Shown: piece by piece, positions 10,098-19,077 of the stretch | Numbering within the stretch: the first letter of the stretch is position 1 | Layout: every line of letters begins with the position of its first letter | From: PFJX01 sp040757575 | Lineage (GTDB): Bacteria; Pseudomonadota; Gammaproteobacteria; Burkholderiales; Thiobacillaceae | DNA length: 64,000 bases | Assembly (NCBI GenBank): GCA_040757575.1 | Contig: JBFLXA010000001.1 | Coordinates: 62,001 to 126,000 of the forward strand | Reading direction: 5' to 3' | The notes under the pieces: model-generated | Database searches by the model: none | What the model saw: the letters and a program-made list of their open reading frames with translations, nothing else | What the model was told of the DNA's origin: nothing | Translations under genes and position numbers: made by a program

Positions 10098-11150
10098 ATG
10101 CCCCTCAACGCCCCCCTTTCCTCCCACCTCCCCCTGAGCACGGACGCCCTGGCCACAGCGGTCATCGTGGTGGATGGAGAGCGCATCACCCGCTATATCA
10201 ACCCGGCGGCGGAAAACCTGCTGGGCATTTCCGCAAGCCATGCCCTAGGTCGTCCCCTGGTCAACCTGACCCAGGATTGCACCGAATTGGTGCGCACAGT
10301 GGAGTACGCACTTATTGAGGGCACGACTTTTACCGAGCATGACCTGGAATTGCCCGTCAATGGTCACAGTCTGGTGCTTTGCGCCACCGTGACCCCCCTG
10401 GACGGCCAGGAATGCGCCGCCCTCATCGAACTGCATCCGGCATCAGGCAATGTGCGCATCGCCCGGGACGAACAGGTGATGGCCCAAAGCCAGGCCAGCC
10501 AGACCCTGCTGCGACAACTGGCCCATGAAATCCGCAACCCCCTTGGAGGGATTCGCGGTGCCGCCCAGTTGCTGGAAGCGGAACTGGAAGATTCGGAATT
10601 GAGGGAATACACCCAGGTGGTGATCCAGGAGACCAACCGGCTGCAAAGCCTGCTGGACAAGCTGCTCACCCCGGCGAAGCGCCCGGTGGTGCAACACATC
10701 AATATCCACGAAGTGCTGGAACGGGTGCGTAGCGTCCTGCTGGCCGAATTCACCGGCCTCACCATCCGCCGGGACTACGACATCAGCCTGCCGGACCTGA
10801 CCGGCGACCCGGAGCAGCTCATCCAGGCAGTGCTGAACATCGCCCGCAATGCCGCCCAGGCCATGGAAGGCCGGGGCCGCATCACCCTCAAGACCCGCAT
10901 CGCCCGCCAGGTAACTCTGGCAATGAAACGCTGGCGCCAGGCCATCCGCCTGGACGTGGTGGATAACGGCCCCGGCATTCCCGAGGACATCCTCGGCCAG
11001 GTGTTCCTGCCCCTGGTGTCCGGCCGGGAAGGGGGCTCCGGCCTGGGCCTGACCCTGGCACAAAACCTGGTCCAGCGCCACGATGGTGCCATTCACGTGG
11101 ACAGCCGCCCGGGCCACACCTGTTTCTCCATCTACCTGCCCATCAAATGA
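10098..11150 (+). CDS. glnL: nitrogen regulation sensor kinase NtrB (GlnL)
   Basis: The 350-residue protein from the ATG at 10098 equals the family length and has AGGAG about 12 bases upstream; an earlier in-frame ATG at 10008 would add 30 atypical residues. It carries a PAS domain (residues 15-115), a HisKA helix with LAHEIRNPLGGIRG (phosphorylated His143) and a HATPase with NIARNAAQAM, VVDNGPGIP and GSGLGLTLAQNLV. NtrB phosphorylates or dephosphorylates NtrC depending on PII, reporting nitrogen status. The absence of membrane helices fits a cytosolic sensor. ntrC follows after a 106 bp spacer containing heptad repeats. Confidence 0.95.
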   Translation: MPLNAPLSSHLPLSTDALATAVIVVDGERITRYINPAAENLLGISASHALGRPLVNLTQDCTELVRTVEYALIEGTTFTEHDLELPVNGHSLVLCATVTPLDGQECAALIELHPASGNVRIARDEQVMAQSQASQTLLRQLAHEIRNPLGGIRGAAQLLEAELEDSELREYTQVVIQETNRLQSLLDKLLTPAKRPVVQHINIHEVLERVRSVLLAEFTGLTIRRDYDISLPDLTGDPEQLIQAVLNIARNAAQAMEGRGRITLKTRIARQVTLAMKRWRQAIRLDVVDNGPGIPEDILGQVFLPLVSGREGGSGLGLTLAQNLVQRHDGAIHVDSRPGHTCFSIYLPIK

Positions 11151-11217
11151 AGCCGAAAGCGAAGCATCGAGAGCCGGCAGCGTGCCACAGGCACGCGGGC
11201 GACTGTCGCGTCATTCG

Positions 11218-11245
11218 CTCTCGACTCTCCACTCTCCACTCTCGA
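11218..11245 (+). repeat. four tandem heptamers in the ntrB-ntrC spacer
   Basis: Four contiguous 7-mers CTCTCGA, CTCTCCA, CTCTCCA, CTCTCGA lie just before the ntrC start. A single complementary TCGAGAG arm is present about 50 bp upstream (11168-11174), so the spacer can fold into a large hairpin. A smaller hairpin GTGCC-ACA-GGCAC lies between. The 7-bp periodicity is shared with three spacers in the isc operon. Confidence 0.7.
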
Positions 11246-11256
11246 CTGGATAAGCC

Positions 11257-12657
11257 ATGAAACCCGTCTGGATCATTGATGACGACCGTTCCATCCGCTG
11301 GGTGTTTGAAAAAGCCCTGGCCCGGGAAAACCTGTCCCACCGCATCTTCGACTCCGCCGAAGCGGCCCTGCGGGCCCTGGACCGGGAAACCCCCGGCGCC
11401 ATCCTCTCGGACATCCGCATGCCCGGCATGAGTGGCCTGGAGTTCATGGAACAGCTGAAGGCAGAACACCCCCGCCTGCCGGTCATCATCATGACCGCCT
11501 ACTCAGACCTGGATTCCGCCGTGTCCGCCTTCCAGGGGGGCGCCTTTGAATATCTGCCCAAGCCCTTCGACGTGAACCACGCCCTGGAACTCATCCACCG
11601 GGCCCTGGAAGAGGGCGGCCGGGGGGATGAAGTCGCGGGCATCGAAGCCGGCCCCCTGGGGGAGGCCATGCTGGGCCAGGCCCCGGCCATGCAGGACGTG
11701 TTCCGGGCCATCGGCCGCCTGGCCCAGTCCCACGCCACGGTGCTCATCACCGGCGAGACCGGCAGCGGCAAGGAACTGGTGGCCCACGCCCTGCACCGGC
11801 ACAGCCCCCGCAAGGACAAGCCCTTCATCGCCCTGAACACCGCCGCCATTCCCAAGGATTTGCTGGAATCGGAACTGTTCGGCCATGAGCGGGGGGCCTT
11901 CACCGGTGCCACCGCCTCCCGCCGGGGACGGTTCGAGCAGGCGGACGGCGGCACCCTGTTCCTGGACGAGATCGGCGACATGCCCGCCGACCTGCAAACC
12001 CGTCTATTGCGGGTGCTGGCGGACGGGGAGTTCTACCGGGTGGGGGGCCACGCACCGGTGCGGGTCAACGTGCGGGTCATCGCCGCCACCCACCAGAACC
12101 TGGAAGACCGGGTACGCCAGGGCCTGTTCCGGGAAGACCTCTACCACCGGCTCAACGTCATCCGCATCAAGATTCCCGCCCTGCGGGACCGCCGGGAAGA
12201 CATTCCCCTGCTGGTACGCCATTTCCTCAAGAAGAGCTCCCAGGACCTGGGGGTGGAGATGAAGCAGGTCTCCGACGAAGCCATGAAGGCCCTTGCCGCC
12301 CTGCCCTATCCGGGCAACGTGCGGCAACTGGAAAACCTCTGCCACTGGCTCACGGTCATGGCCCCGGGCCAGGTCATCGAACCCAAGGACCTGCCTGCCG
12401 AGGCCAGCGTCCAGACCGGGGGAACCGCCGTCAACTGGTCCGAAGCCCTGGCACGCACCGCCCAGACGGAACTGGCCCAGGGGGAGTCCGGCATCCTGGA
12501 CCACCTCACCAAGGAATTCGAGCGGACCCTGATCCGGGTGGCCCTGCAACACACGGGCGGACGCAAGATCGAGGCGGCCAACCTGCTGGGCTGGGGCCGC
12601 AACACCCTGACCCGAAAAATCCAGGAACTGGGCATGGAAGGTCCCCAGGAGGAGTAG
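11257..12657 (+). CDS. glnG: nitrogen regulation response regulator NtrC (GlnG)
   Basis: A 466-residue sigma-54 activator. The receiver domain has IIDDDRSIRWV with phospho-acceptor Asp52 in SDIRMPGMSG. The AAA+ domain has GETGSGKELVA (Walker A), GAFTGA (sigma-54 contact loop), and GGTLFLDEIGDM (Walker B). A Fis-type helix-turn-helix closes the protein (RKIEAANLLGWGRNTLTRKIQ). When phosphorylated by NtrB it drives sigma-54 promoters for nitrogen assimilation. Position right after ntrB and full domain set make the call firm. Confidence 0.96.
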   Translation: MKPVWIIDDDRSIRWVFEKALARENLSHRIFDSAEAALRALDRETPGAILSDIRMPGMSGLEFMEQLKAEHPRLPVIIMTAYSDLDSAVSAFQGGAFEYLPKPFDVNHALELIHRALEEGGRGDEVAGIEAGPLGEAMLGQAPAMQDVFRAIGRLAQSHATVLITGETGSGKELVAHALHRHSPRKDKPFIALNTAAIPKDLLESELFGHERGAFTGATASRRGRFEQADGGTLFLDEIGDMPADLQTRLLRVLADGEFYRVGGHAPVRVNVRVIAATHQNLEDRVRQGLFREDLYHRLNVIRIKIPALRDRREDIPLLVRHFLKKSSQDLGVEMKQVSDEAMKALAALPYPGNVRQLENLCHWLTVMAPGQVIEPKDLPAEASVQTGGTAVNWSEALARTAQTELAQGESGILDHLTKEFERTLIRVALQHTGGRKIEAANLLGWGRNTLTRKIQELGMEGPQEE

Positions 12658-12675
12658 GCCCCATCCGGCGGGGCC
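12657..12675 (+). terminator. weak hairpin after ntrC
   Basis: GGCCCC and GGGGCC form a 6 bp GC stem with a 7-base loop immediately after the ntrC stop and before the convergent end of suhB. There is no T-run, so it is at best a weak or bidirectional terminator. Confidence 0.3.
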
Positions 12676-12689
12676 TTGCGAAGGCGGCT

Positions 12690-13499
12690 TCAGCCCCGCA
12701 ATTCAGCGGTCACGTGGGGTTCCAGGGTTTGCAGCAACTGCACGAAGACCTTGGGGTTGCCCGCCACCACATGGCCAGTGCGCAGGTAGCCTTCCTCGCC
12801 GGTGAAATCGCTCACCAGCCCCCCTGCCTCCATGATCAGCAGGCAGCCGGCGGCGATATCCCAGCTGTTCAGGCCGATCTCGAAGAAACCATCCATGTGC
12901 CCCGCCGCCACCCAGGCCAGATCCAGAGCGGCGGATCCGGGCCGGCGCAGGCCGGAGGTCTTCTGCACCAGATCCCGGAACATGCCCATGTAGGCATCCA
13001 GGTGGGTGAAGTCCCGGAAAGGAAAACCGGTGCCGATGAGGCTGTCCTGGAGCTTGTCCCGGCGGGACACCCGGATGCGGCGCTCGTTGAGGAAGGCACC
13101 CCGGCCCCGGCTGGCAGTGTAGAGGTCGTTGCGGGCCGGATCGTAGATCACGGCCTGGGACAGCTGCCCCTTGTGCAACAGGGCAATGGAAACCGCGTAC
13201 TGGGGCACGCCATGGAGGAAATTCGTGGTGCCGTCCAGGGGATCGATGATCCACTGGTATTCGGATTCGCCCACGGCACTGCCGGATGCGCCCGATTCCT
13301 CACCGAGGATGGCGTGTTTGGGATAGGCATCCAGCAGGGTCTGGATGATGGCCTGTTCCGCCATCTGGTCCACCTCGCTGACGAAGTCGTTCTCCTGTTT
13401 GACGCGCACGGTAAGCCGGTCCACGTCCAGGCTGCCGCGGTTGATGATGGCGCCAGCGCGCCGGGCGGCTTTCACCGCCGTATTGAGCATCGGGTGCAT
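12690..13499 (-). CDS. suhB: inositol-1-monophosphatase family protein SuhB
   Basis: A 269-residue Mg2+-dependent phosphatase. GEESG (about residue 66), IIDPLDGTTNFLHGVP (residues 87-102) and WDIAAGCLLIMEAGG (about residues 213-227) supply the metal and phosphate ligands of the IMPase family. In proteobacteria SuhB hydrolyses inositol phosphate in vitro but acts mainly in rRNA transcription antitermination complexes. It ends convergently 33 bp from ntrC and its start faces trmJ 42 bp away. Confidence 0.93.
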   Translation of the reverse strand: MHPMLNTAVKAARRAGAIINRGSLDVDRLTVRVKQENDFVSEVDQMAEQAIIQTLLDAYPKHAILGEESGASGSAVGESEYQWIIDPLDGTTNFLHGVPQYAVSIALLHKGQLSQAVIYDPARNDLYTASRGRGAFLNERRIRVSRRDKLQDSLIGTGFPFRDFTHLDAYMGMFRDLVQKTSGLRRPGSAALDLAWVAAGHMDGFFEIGLNSWDIAAGCLLIMEAGGLVSDFTGEEGYLRTGHVVAGNPKVFVQLLQTLEPHVTAELRG

Positions 13500-13540
13500 G
13501 GTTGTATAAAGAGCGTTTTTGATTCGGCGGCGATTTTACC

Positions 13541-14275
13541 GTGAACCCACCCATTTCCTTAACGAATATCCCCAATGTGCGCGTCGTTCTGGTGGAAACC
13601 AGCCATCCGGGCAACCTGGGGGCCGTCGCCCGGGCCATGAAGGTGATGGGGGTTACCGACCTGCATCTGGTGAATCCCCACTGCGGCATCGACGACGAAG
13701 CCCGGGCCCGGGCCTCGGGGGCCGTGGACGTACTGGAGGCCGCCCGCATCCACACCAGCCTGGATGCCGCCCTGGCCGATACGGTCCTGGAGGCGGCCTG
13801 CACATCCCGGCGCCGGGACCTGCCCCACCCGGCCTACACCCCCCGCCAGGCAGCGCCGGAACTGCTGAAGCTGGCCACCCAGGCCCCGGTCGCCCTGGTG
13901 TTCGGCTCGGAAACCTATGGCCTGTCCAACGAGCAGCTCATGAAATGCCGCTGGCTGATCAACATTCCCACCAACCCGGACTACGCCTCCCTCAACCTGG
14001 GGGCGGCGGTGCAGGTGCTGGCCTATGAACTGCGCAGCAGCCTCATGGATACGCCTCTGGACCTGCCGGCTTTCGAGCCCGCCCCCCATGAAGCGGTGGA
14101 AAGCCTGCTGACCGAACTGGAGCGCACCCTCGTTGAAGTGGGCTTCCTCGACCCGGCCCACCCCAAGCGCCTGATGCCTCGCATGCGCCGCTTCTTTGCC
14201 AAGGCCGGCCTGGAAAAGGAGGAAGTGGCCATCTGGCGGGGAGTACTGGCGGCCATGCTCAAACGGGCTCCCTGA
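13541..14275 (+). CDS. trmJ: tRNA (cytidine/uridine-2'-O-)-methyltransferase TrmJ
   Basis: A 244-residue SPOUT methyltransferase. VRVVLVETSHPGNLGAVARA (start), LVNPHCGIDDEARARASGA and ALVFGSETYGLSNEQL (about residues 122-136) are the three conserved blocks, and the last forms the SAM-binding knot. LNIPTNPDYASLNLGAAVQV-like residues follow. A C-terminal helical extension completes it. It methylates the ribose at position 32 of tRNA. In many proteobacteria trmJ lies next to suhB or cysE-iscR, as here. Its 3' end overlaps the convergent metR by 17 bp. Confidence 0.93.
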   Translation: MNPPISLTNIPNVRVVLVETSHPGNLGAVARAMKVMGVTDLHLVNPHCGIDDEARARASGAVDVLEAARIHTSLDAALADTVLEAACTSRRRDLPHPAYTPRQAAPELLKLATQAPVALVFGSETYGLSNEQLMKCRWLINIPTNPDYASLNLGAAVQVLAYELRSSLMDTPLDLPAFEPAPHEAVESLLTELERTLVEVGFLDPAHPKRLMPRMRRFFAKAGLEKEEVAIWRGVLAAMLKRAP

Positions 14276-15170
14276 GCCTGCGCGCCAGCCCCACGAAGCC
14301 TGCCAGATAATCGAGCCCGGCGTCCGTCTCCCGGAAGCCGAGAAAAATCTGCTTGCTCACCCCCTGGCGGCCAAGCCGGACGGGCAGCACATCGAACTTG
14401 CCCGACTGTTCCTCCACCAGCCAGCGGGGCAAGGCCGCCACCCCCCGGCCGCTGGCCACCAACTGCAACATGATGTCGGTTGTCTCAATGCTCTTGTGAC
14501 GCTTCGGACTGATGCCGGCGGGCGTCAGGAAGTGGGTGTATATGTCCAGGCGATCCGTATCCACCGGGTAGGTGATCAGCGTTTCCTCTGCAAGCTGACC
14601 TGGCTGCACATAGGCAACCTGCCGCAAGGGATGTCCCGGGCCGACCACCAGCACCTGTTCGTAATCGAACACCGGTTCGAAGAGCAGACCCGCCTTGCGA
14701 AGCGGATCAGGCGTCACCAGCAGATCGATTTCATGGCTGTAGAGGGCACCGATGCCGCCGAACTGGAATTTCTGTTTCACGTCCACATCCACCCTGGGCC
14801 AGGCCGCCAGATAAGGCGCCACGACCTTCAACAGCCACTGATAGCAGGGGTGGCATTCCATGCCGATGCGCAGGCTGCCCCGCTCACCCCGGGCGAACTG
14901 CCCCAGGCGTTCTTCGGCCAGTTCGAGTTGCGGCAGCTGGCGGTGGGCCACGCCCAATAGATAGGCCCCGGCCTGGGTGGGGCGCAGGCTGCGGCCTTCC
15001 CGGTGCCAGACGCTCACACCAAACTGGTCCTCCAGCTTGCGCATGGTGTGGCTCAAGGCGGACTGGGTGAGATTCATCTGCTCCGCCGCCGCAGTCAGCG
15101 AACCGTGCCGGGCAACGGCGCGGAGGATTTCCAGATGGATGCGTTCCAGGGTGGCCACGGGGCTATTCAT
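14259..15170 (-). CDS. metR: LysR family regulator MetR
   Basis: A 303-residue LysR-type regulator with an N-terminal winged helix-turn-helix (GSLTAAAEQMNLTQSALSHTMRKLE, described as positions about 19-43) and a periplasmic-binding-protein-like effector domain. MetR uses homocysteine as coactivator and controls metE and other methionine genes. Divergent position to metE across 94 bp supports the name. The start ATG at 15170 opens into an AT-rich tract on the metE side. Confidence 0.9.
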   Translation of the reverse strand: MNSPVATLERIHLEILRAVARHGSLTAAAEQMNLTQSALSHTMRKLEDQFGVSVWHREGRSLRPTQAGAYLLGVAHRQLPQLELAEERLGQFARGERGSLRIGMECHPCYQWLLKVVAPYLAAWPRVDVDVKQKFQFGGIGALYSHEIDLLVTPDPLRKAGLLFEPVFDYEQVLVVGPGHPLRQVAYVQPGQLAEETLITYPVDTDRLDIYTHFLTPAGISPKRHKSIETTDIMLQLVASGRGVAALPRWLVEEQSGKFDVLPVRLGRQGVSKQIFLGFRETDAGLDYLAGFVGLARRLREPV

Positions 15171-15264
15171 GAAAAAAAATAATCAATGAGTGAAACAATA
15201 CCATTTTTATTCATTAATAACCCCTTCTAGGATGCCCGCCTTTCCATTGACCAGGACATCCCCC
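15171..15264 (+). promoter_or_regulatory. metR-metE divergent control region
   Basis: This 94 bp gap is markedly AT-rich compared with its surroundings. Half-sites TGAA (15191-15194) and TTCA (15210-15213) resemble the arms of the MetR consensus TGAA-N5-TTCA but are farther apart than in the consensus, so they may belong to two imperfect sites. No confident -10/-35 pair is claimed. Confidence 0.4.
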
Positions 15265-17565
15265 ATGGCAATCACCCACAACCTTGGCTTTCCCCGCATC
15301 GGCGCCCGGCGCGAACTGAAATTCGCCCTGGAGTCCTACTGGAAAGGCCAGTCCTCCCGTGACGAACTCAACAAGCTTGGTGCCGCCCTGCGTCGCCGCC
15401 ACTGGCAGGACCAGGCGGCCCTGGACCTGATACCGGTGGGCGACTTCTCCTTTTACGACCAGGTGCTGGACATGAGCTTCACCCTGGGCAACCTGCCCGA
15501 CCGGGTGCGCGGCTTTGAGGGGGATGCCCTGGACAACTATTTCCGCGTGGCCCGCGGGCAATCTGCCCAGACGGCCGAAACAGCTTGTTGTAGCGGCGTG
15601 GCTGCGGGCGAGATGACCAAATGGTTTGACACCAACTACCACTACATCGTCCCGGAATTCACGGCCGACACCCAGTTCAAACTGGATGCCAGCCGCCTGC
15701 TGGAACAACTGGCGGAAGCCCGGGCACAGGGCGTGAAGGCCAAGCCGGTGATCATCGGCCCGGTTACCTATCTGGCCCTGGGCAAGTTCAAGGGCCCGGG
15801 GGGCGCAGAGGGCGACAAACTCGCCCTGCTGCCTCGCCTGGTGCCGGTCTACGGCCAACTCCTAAACGCCCTGGCCGACGCGGGAGCGGACTGGGTACAG
15901 ATCGACGAACCCATCCTGGTGACGGAACTGGATGCCGACTGGCAGCACGCCTTCAACCTGGCCTACCACGACCTGAAAACCAGCCGTACCAAACTGCTGC
16001 TGGCCACCTATTTCGGCCCACTGCAAGGCAATCTCCGCCTTGCCGCAGAACTGCCCGTGGCCGGCCTGCACCTGGACGCGGTGAATGCCCGGGATGAGGT
16101 ACTCCAATTGCTGGACAGCCTCACCGGGCTCAAGATCCTGTCCCTGGGCGTGATCAACGGCCGCAATATCTGGAAAACCGATCTCGATGCCACCCTGGAC
16201 TGGCTGAACCCCATTGCCGCAAGACTGCAGGACCGGCTCTGGCTTGCCCCCTCCTGCGCCCTGCTGCACGTGCCGGTGGACCTGGCCGGCGAACAGGCCC
16301 TGGATGGCGAGATCAGGTCCTGGCTGGCCTTCGCCCGGCAAAAACTGGATGAACTCCGCATCCTGGCCACGGCCCTCAACCAGGGCCGGGAGGCCGTCGC
16401 AACGGAACTGGAGGCCAATCGCGCCGCCATGACGGCGCGCCGCCACTCGGCCCGGGTCCACAATCCGGCGGTGCAGATCGCCCTGGCAGGCGTCAGCCCC
16501 TCCATGGGTCAGCGGCGCAGTCCCTACGGTGTCCGAGCTGCCCGCCAGGCCGAGGGCCTCAGACTGCCCAGGTTTCCCACCACCACCATCGGCTCTTTTC
16601 CCCAGACCGCCGACATCCGCAAGGCCCGCAGCCTGTTCAAGACCGGCGAGATCGATGCACACACCTACCAGGCCACCATGCAGGCCGAAATCGCCCACAG
16701 CGTGCGGGAACAGGAGTCCCTGGGCCTGGACGTGCTGGTCCACGGCGAGGCGGAACGCAATGACATGGTGGAATATTTCGGCGAGCAACTGGAGGGCTAC
16801 GCCATCAGCCAGGCCGGCTGGGTGCAGTCCTACGGCTCCCGCTGCGTGAAACCTCCCATCCTCTACGGCGACGTCAGCCGCCACGGCCCCATGACCGTGG
16901 CATGGATTCAATATGCCCAGTCCCTGACGACCAAGCCCATGAAAGGCATGTTGACCGGCCCGGTCACCCTCCTCAACTGGTCCTTTGTGCGGGACGACCA
17001 GCCCCGTTCCCTCACCTGCATGCAACTTGCCCTGGCCATCCGCCAGGAAGTGCTTGATCTGGAGAAGGCCGGCGTGGTGGTGATCCAGATCGACGAAGCT
17101 GCCCTGCGGGAAGGCCTTCCCCTGCGTCGTGCGCAATGGAATGCCTATCTCGACTGGGCTGTGGAAGCCTTCCGTATCGCCGCCAACGGCGTGGCGGATG
17201 AAACCCAGATCCACACCCACATGTGCTACGCGGAGTTCAATGACATCCTCCCGGCCATCGCCGCAATGGACGCGGATGTCATCACCATCGAAACCTCCCG
17301 TTCCGACATGGAACTGCTGGACGCTTTCCAGGACTTCGCCTACCCCAACGGGATCGGGCCCGGCGTCTACGACATCCATTCGCCGAACATCCCCACCGAG
17401 CAGTCCATGGTGGACCTGATGCGCAAAGCAGCCCGCCGCATCCCGGCGGAGCGGCTCTGGGTCAACCCGGACTGCGGCCTGAAGACCCGGCAATGGAACG
17501 AGGTACTGCCGGCGCTGCGACACATGGTGGCCGCCGCCAGGGCGCTGCGCGCCAGCCTTCCCTGA
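15265..17565 (+). CDS. metE: cobalamin-independent methionine synthase MetE
   Basis: From the ATG at 15265 the protein is 766 residues and begins MAITHNLGFPRIGARRELK, the conserved MetE start; upstream in-frame ATGs would add non-family residues. The C-terminal barrel has TTTIGSFPQT, VHGEAERNDMVEYFGEQLEG, THMCYAEFNDI and NPDCGLKTR, which include the zinc ligands (His, Cys, Glu, Cys). It transfers the methyl group of 5-methyl-tetrahydrofolate (polyglutamate) to homocysteine. Divergent metR predicts homocysteine-dependent activation. A strong terminator follows. Confidence 0.96.
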   Translation: MAITHNLGFPRIGARRELKFALESYWKGQSSRDELNKLGAALRRRHWQDQAALDLIPVGDFSFYDQVLDMSFTLGNLPDRVRGFEGDALDNYFRVARGQSAQTAETACCSGVAAGEMTKWFDTNYHYIVPEFTADTQFKLDASRLLEQLAEARAQGVKAKPVIIGPVTYLALGKFKGPGGAEGDKLALLPRLVPVYGQLLNALADAGADWVQIDEPILVTELDADWQHAFNLAYHDLKTSRTKLLLATYFGPLQGNLRLAAELPVAGLHLDAVNARDEVLQLLDSLTGLKILSLGVINGRNIWKTDLDATLDWLNPIAARLQDRLWLAPSCALLHVPVDLAGEQALDGEIRSWLAFARQKLDELRILATALNQGREAVATELEANRAAMTARRHSARVHNPAVQIALAGVSPSMGQRRSPYGVRAARQAEGLRLPRFPTTTIGSFPQTADIRKARSLFKTGEIDAHTYQATMQAEIAHSVREQESLGLDVLVHGEAERNDMVEYFGEQLEGYAISQAGWVQSYGSRCVKPPILYGDVSRHGPMTVAWIQYAQSLTTKPMKGMLTGPVTLLNWSFVRDDQPRSLTCMQLALAIRQEVLDLEKAGVVVIQIDEAALREGLPLRRAQWNAYLDWAVEAFRIAANGVADETQIHTHMCYAEFNDILPAIAAMDADVITIETSRSDMELLDAFQDFAYPNGIGPGVYDIHSPNIPTEQSMVDLMRKAARRIPAERLWVNPDCGLKTRQWNEVLPALRHMVAAARALRASLP

Positions 17566-17584
17566 CCGGACCCGTCTGTCCTGA

Positions 17585-17622
17585 GCACACCATCCGGGCC
17601 CCTGGCCCGGATGTGCTTTTTC
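17585..17622 (+). terminator. Rho-independent terminator after metE
   Basis: GCACA-cc-ATCCGGGCC pairs with GGCCCGGATGTGC across a CCT loop, leaving a two-base bulge, and is followed by a run of five T. This is a textbook intrinsic terminator 20 bp after the metE stop. Confidence 0.88.
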
Positions 17623-17729
17623 CAGGCCGGATTCCCGACAGGCTGCTGGCGCCCCGAGGTCAATTCGAATTTGACCGTATTGGTCGGGAATGGGGACAAT
17701 CCAATCCTTAATCGTTTCTGAATATTCAA

Positions 17730-18479
17730 ATGTTCGCCAGACTACGCGAGGACATCCGCGTCGTATTCGACCGGGACCCGGCGGCGCGCACCTTCTTCGA
17801 GGTGCTGACGACCTATCCGGGGCTGCATGCCATTCTCTGGCATCGGCTGTCCCATGGCCTCTGGGGGATGGGGTTCAAGTGGCTGGCCCGGCTGTCCAGT
17901 CACCTGGCCCGCTGGCTGACGGGCATCGAAATCCACCCGGGCGCCACCATCGGCCGACGGGTATTCATCGACCACGGCATGGGCGTAGTGATCGGCGAGA
18001 CGGCCGAGATCGGCGACGACTGCACCCTGTATCACGGGGTGACCCTGGGGGGCACCTCCTGGCAGAAGGGCAAGCGCCACCCCACCCTGGAGCCGGGTGT
18101 CATCGTCGGCGCCGGGGCCAAGGTGCTGGGCCCCATCACCCTGGGGGCCGGCGCCAAGGTGGGCTCCAATGCGGTGGTGGTCAAGGATGTGCCTGCCGGG
18201 GCCACGGCGGTCGGCATTCCCGCCCGCATCCTGGACAGCGAAACCGACAAGGCACGGGAGGAAAAGGCCAAGAAACTGGGCTTCTCCGCCTACGGCGTGG
18301 GCGCAGACATGAACGACCCCATGGTAAAAGCCATCCACGGCCTCATCGACCACTCGGCCAACACCGACAAACGCCTGGACTGGATCGTGGCGGAATTACA
18401 GCGCCTGGGGGCCCATCCGGAAGGAAAGAAACCGGACGACCACTTTGATCCGGATTCCCTGAACAAAATGGTCGACTGA
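17730..18479 (+). CDS. cysE: serine O-acetyltransferase CysE
   Basis: A 249-residue left-handed beta-helix acetyltransferase. The N-terminal helical domain (residues 1-70, FARLREDIRVVFDRDPAA) and hexapeptide repeats starting at GIEIHPGATIGRRVFIDHGMG are typical; the catalytic His lies in DHGMGVVIGETAEIGD and DCTLYHGVTLGG. It makes O-acetylserine from serine and acetyl-CoA, the first step of cysteine synthesis. The C-terminal tail (PDDHFDPDSLNKMVD) is longer than in the short form and lacks a terminal Ile, so interaction with CysK is uncertain. Located just upstream of iscR, which links cysteine supply with Fe-S assembly. Confidence 0.93.
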   Translation: MFARLREDIRVVFDRDPAARTFFEVLTTYPGLHAILWHRLSHGLWGMGFKWLARLSSHLARWLTGIEIHPGATIGRRVFIDHGMGVVIGETAEIGDDCTLYHGVTLGGTSWQKGKRHPTLEPGVIVGAGAKVLGPITLGAGAKVGSNAVVVKDVPAGATAVGIPARILDSETDKAREEKAKKLGFSAYGVGADMNDPMVKAIHGLIDHSANTDKRLDWIVAELQRLGAHPEGKKPDDHFDPDSLNKMVD

Positions 18480-18490
18480 AGGTCTTTTGA

Positions 18491-18523
18491 ATAGTTGACT
18501 GTTTTTATCGGGATTAGTACAGT
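18491..18523 (+). promoter_or_regulatory. iscR promoter with type 1 IscR site
   Basis: ATAGTTGACT (18491-18500) matches the left half of the type 1 IscR consensus ATASYYGACT exactly, and the following bases fit its right half loosely. The same stretch contains a -35 TTGACT (18495-18500) and, 17 bp on, TACAGT as a -10 (18518-18523). A holo-IscR bound here would block RNA polymerase, giving the known feedback repression of the isc operon. Confidence 0.7.
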
Positions 18524-18556
18524 GGGCGCACCTTATCCATCCGAACGAGGCTCACC

Positions 18557-19054
18557 ATGCGTCTGACCACCAAAGGGCGTTTCGCAGTCACCGCCATGAT
18601 CGACCTGGGCATGCGCCATGAACGCGGCCCGGTGACCCTGGCCGGCATCAGCGAACGCCAGCACATTTCCCTGTCCTATCTGGAACAGCTGTTCGGACGC
18701 CTGCGCCGTCAAGGCATCGTGGACAGCGTGCGGGGCCCCGGCGGCGGCTATACCCTGGCCAGTTCCATGGACGACATTTCCGTGGCCAGCATCATCCGTG
18801 CCGTGGACGAACCCATCGACGCCACCCAGTGCGGCGGCCTGGGCAACTGCCACGACGACCGGGAATGCATGACCCATGACCTGTGGATGAGCCTCAATGC
18901 CCGCATCTACGAGTACCTGGAATCCGTGCATTTGGGAGAGCTGGTGCGCACGCAACTGAAAAAGGAAGCGGATGAGGCCGCCGGCATCTCCGACACGTGC
19001 AAGGACAAGCATGTCATTGGCTCGGCCGCCCTGAAAACGGCCGTCAATGCCTGA
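18557..19054 (+). CDS. iscR: Fe-S cluster-sensing regulator IscR
   Basis: A 165-residue Rrf2-family regulator. The winged helix is at residues 1-70 (MRLTTKGRFAVTAMIDL, SLSYLEQLFGRLRR, GPGGGYTLA). Cluster ligands Cys92, Cys98, Cys104 and His107 fall at the same numbers as in E. coli IscR. Holo-[2Fe-2S] IscR represses the isc operon; apo-IscR regulates a second class of sites. First gene of the operon, 23 bp before iscS. Confidence 0.96.
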   Translation: MRLTTKGRFAVTAMIDLGMRHERGPVTLAGISERQHISLSYLEQLFGRLRRQGIVDSVRGPGGGYTLASSMDDISVASIIRAVDEPIDATQCGGLGNCHDDRECMTHDLWMSLNARIYEYLESVHLGELVRTQLKKEADEAAGISDTCKDKHVIGSAALKTAVNA

Positions 19055-19077
19055 TCGATAAGGAAAAGGGTTAAACC

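Noticed and set aside
15862..17523. 553-residue minus-strand frame
   Set aside because: Antisense shadow of metE.
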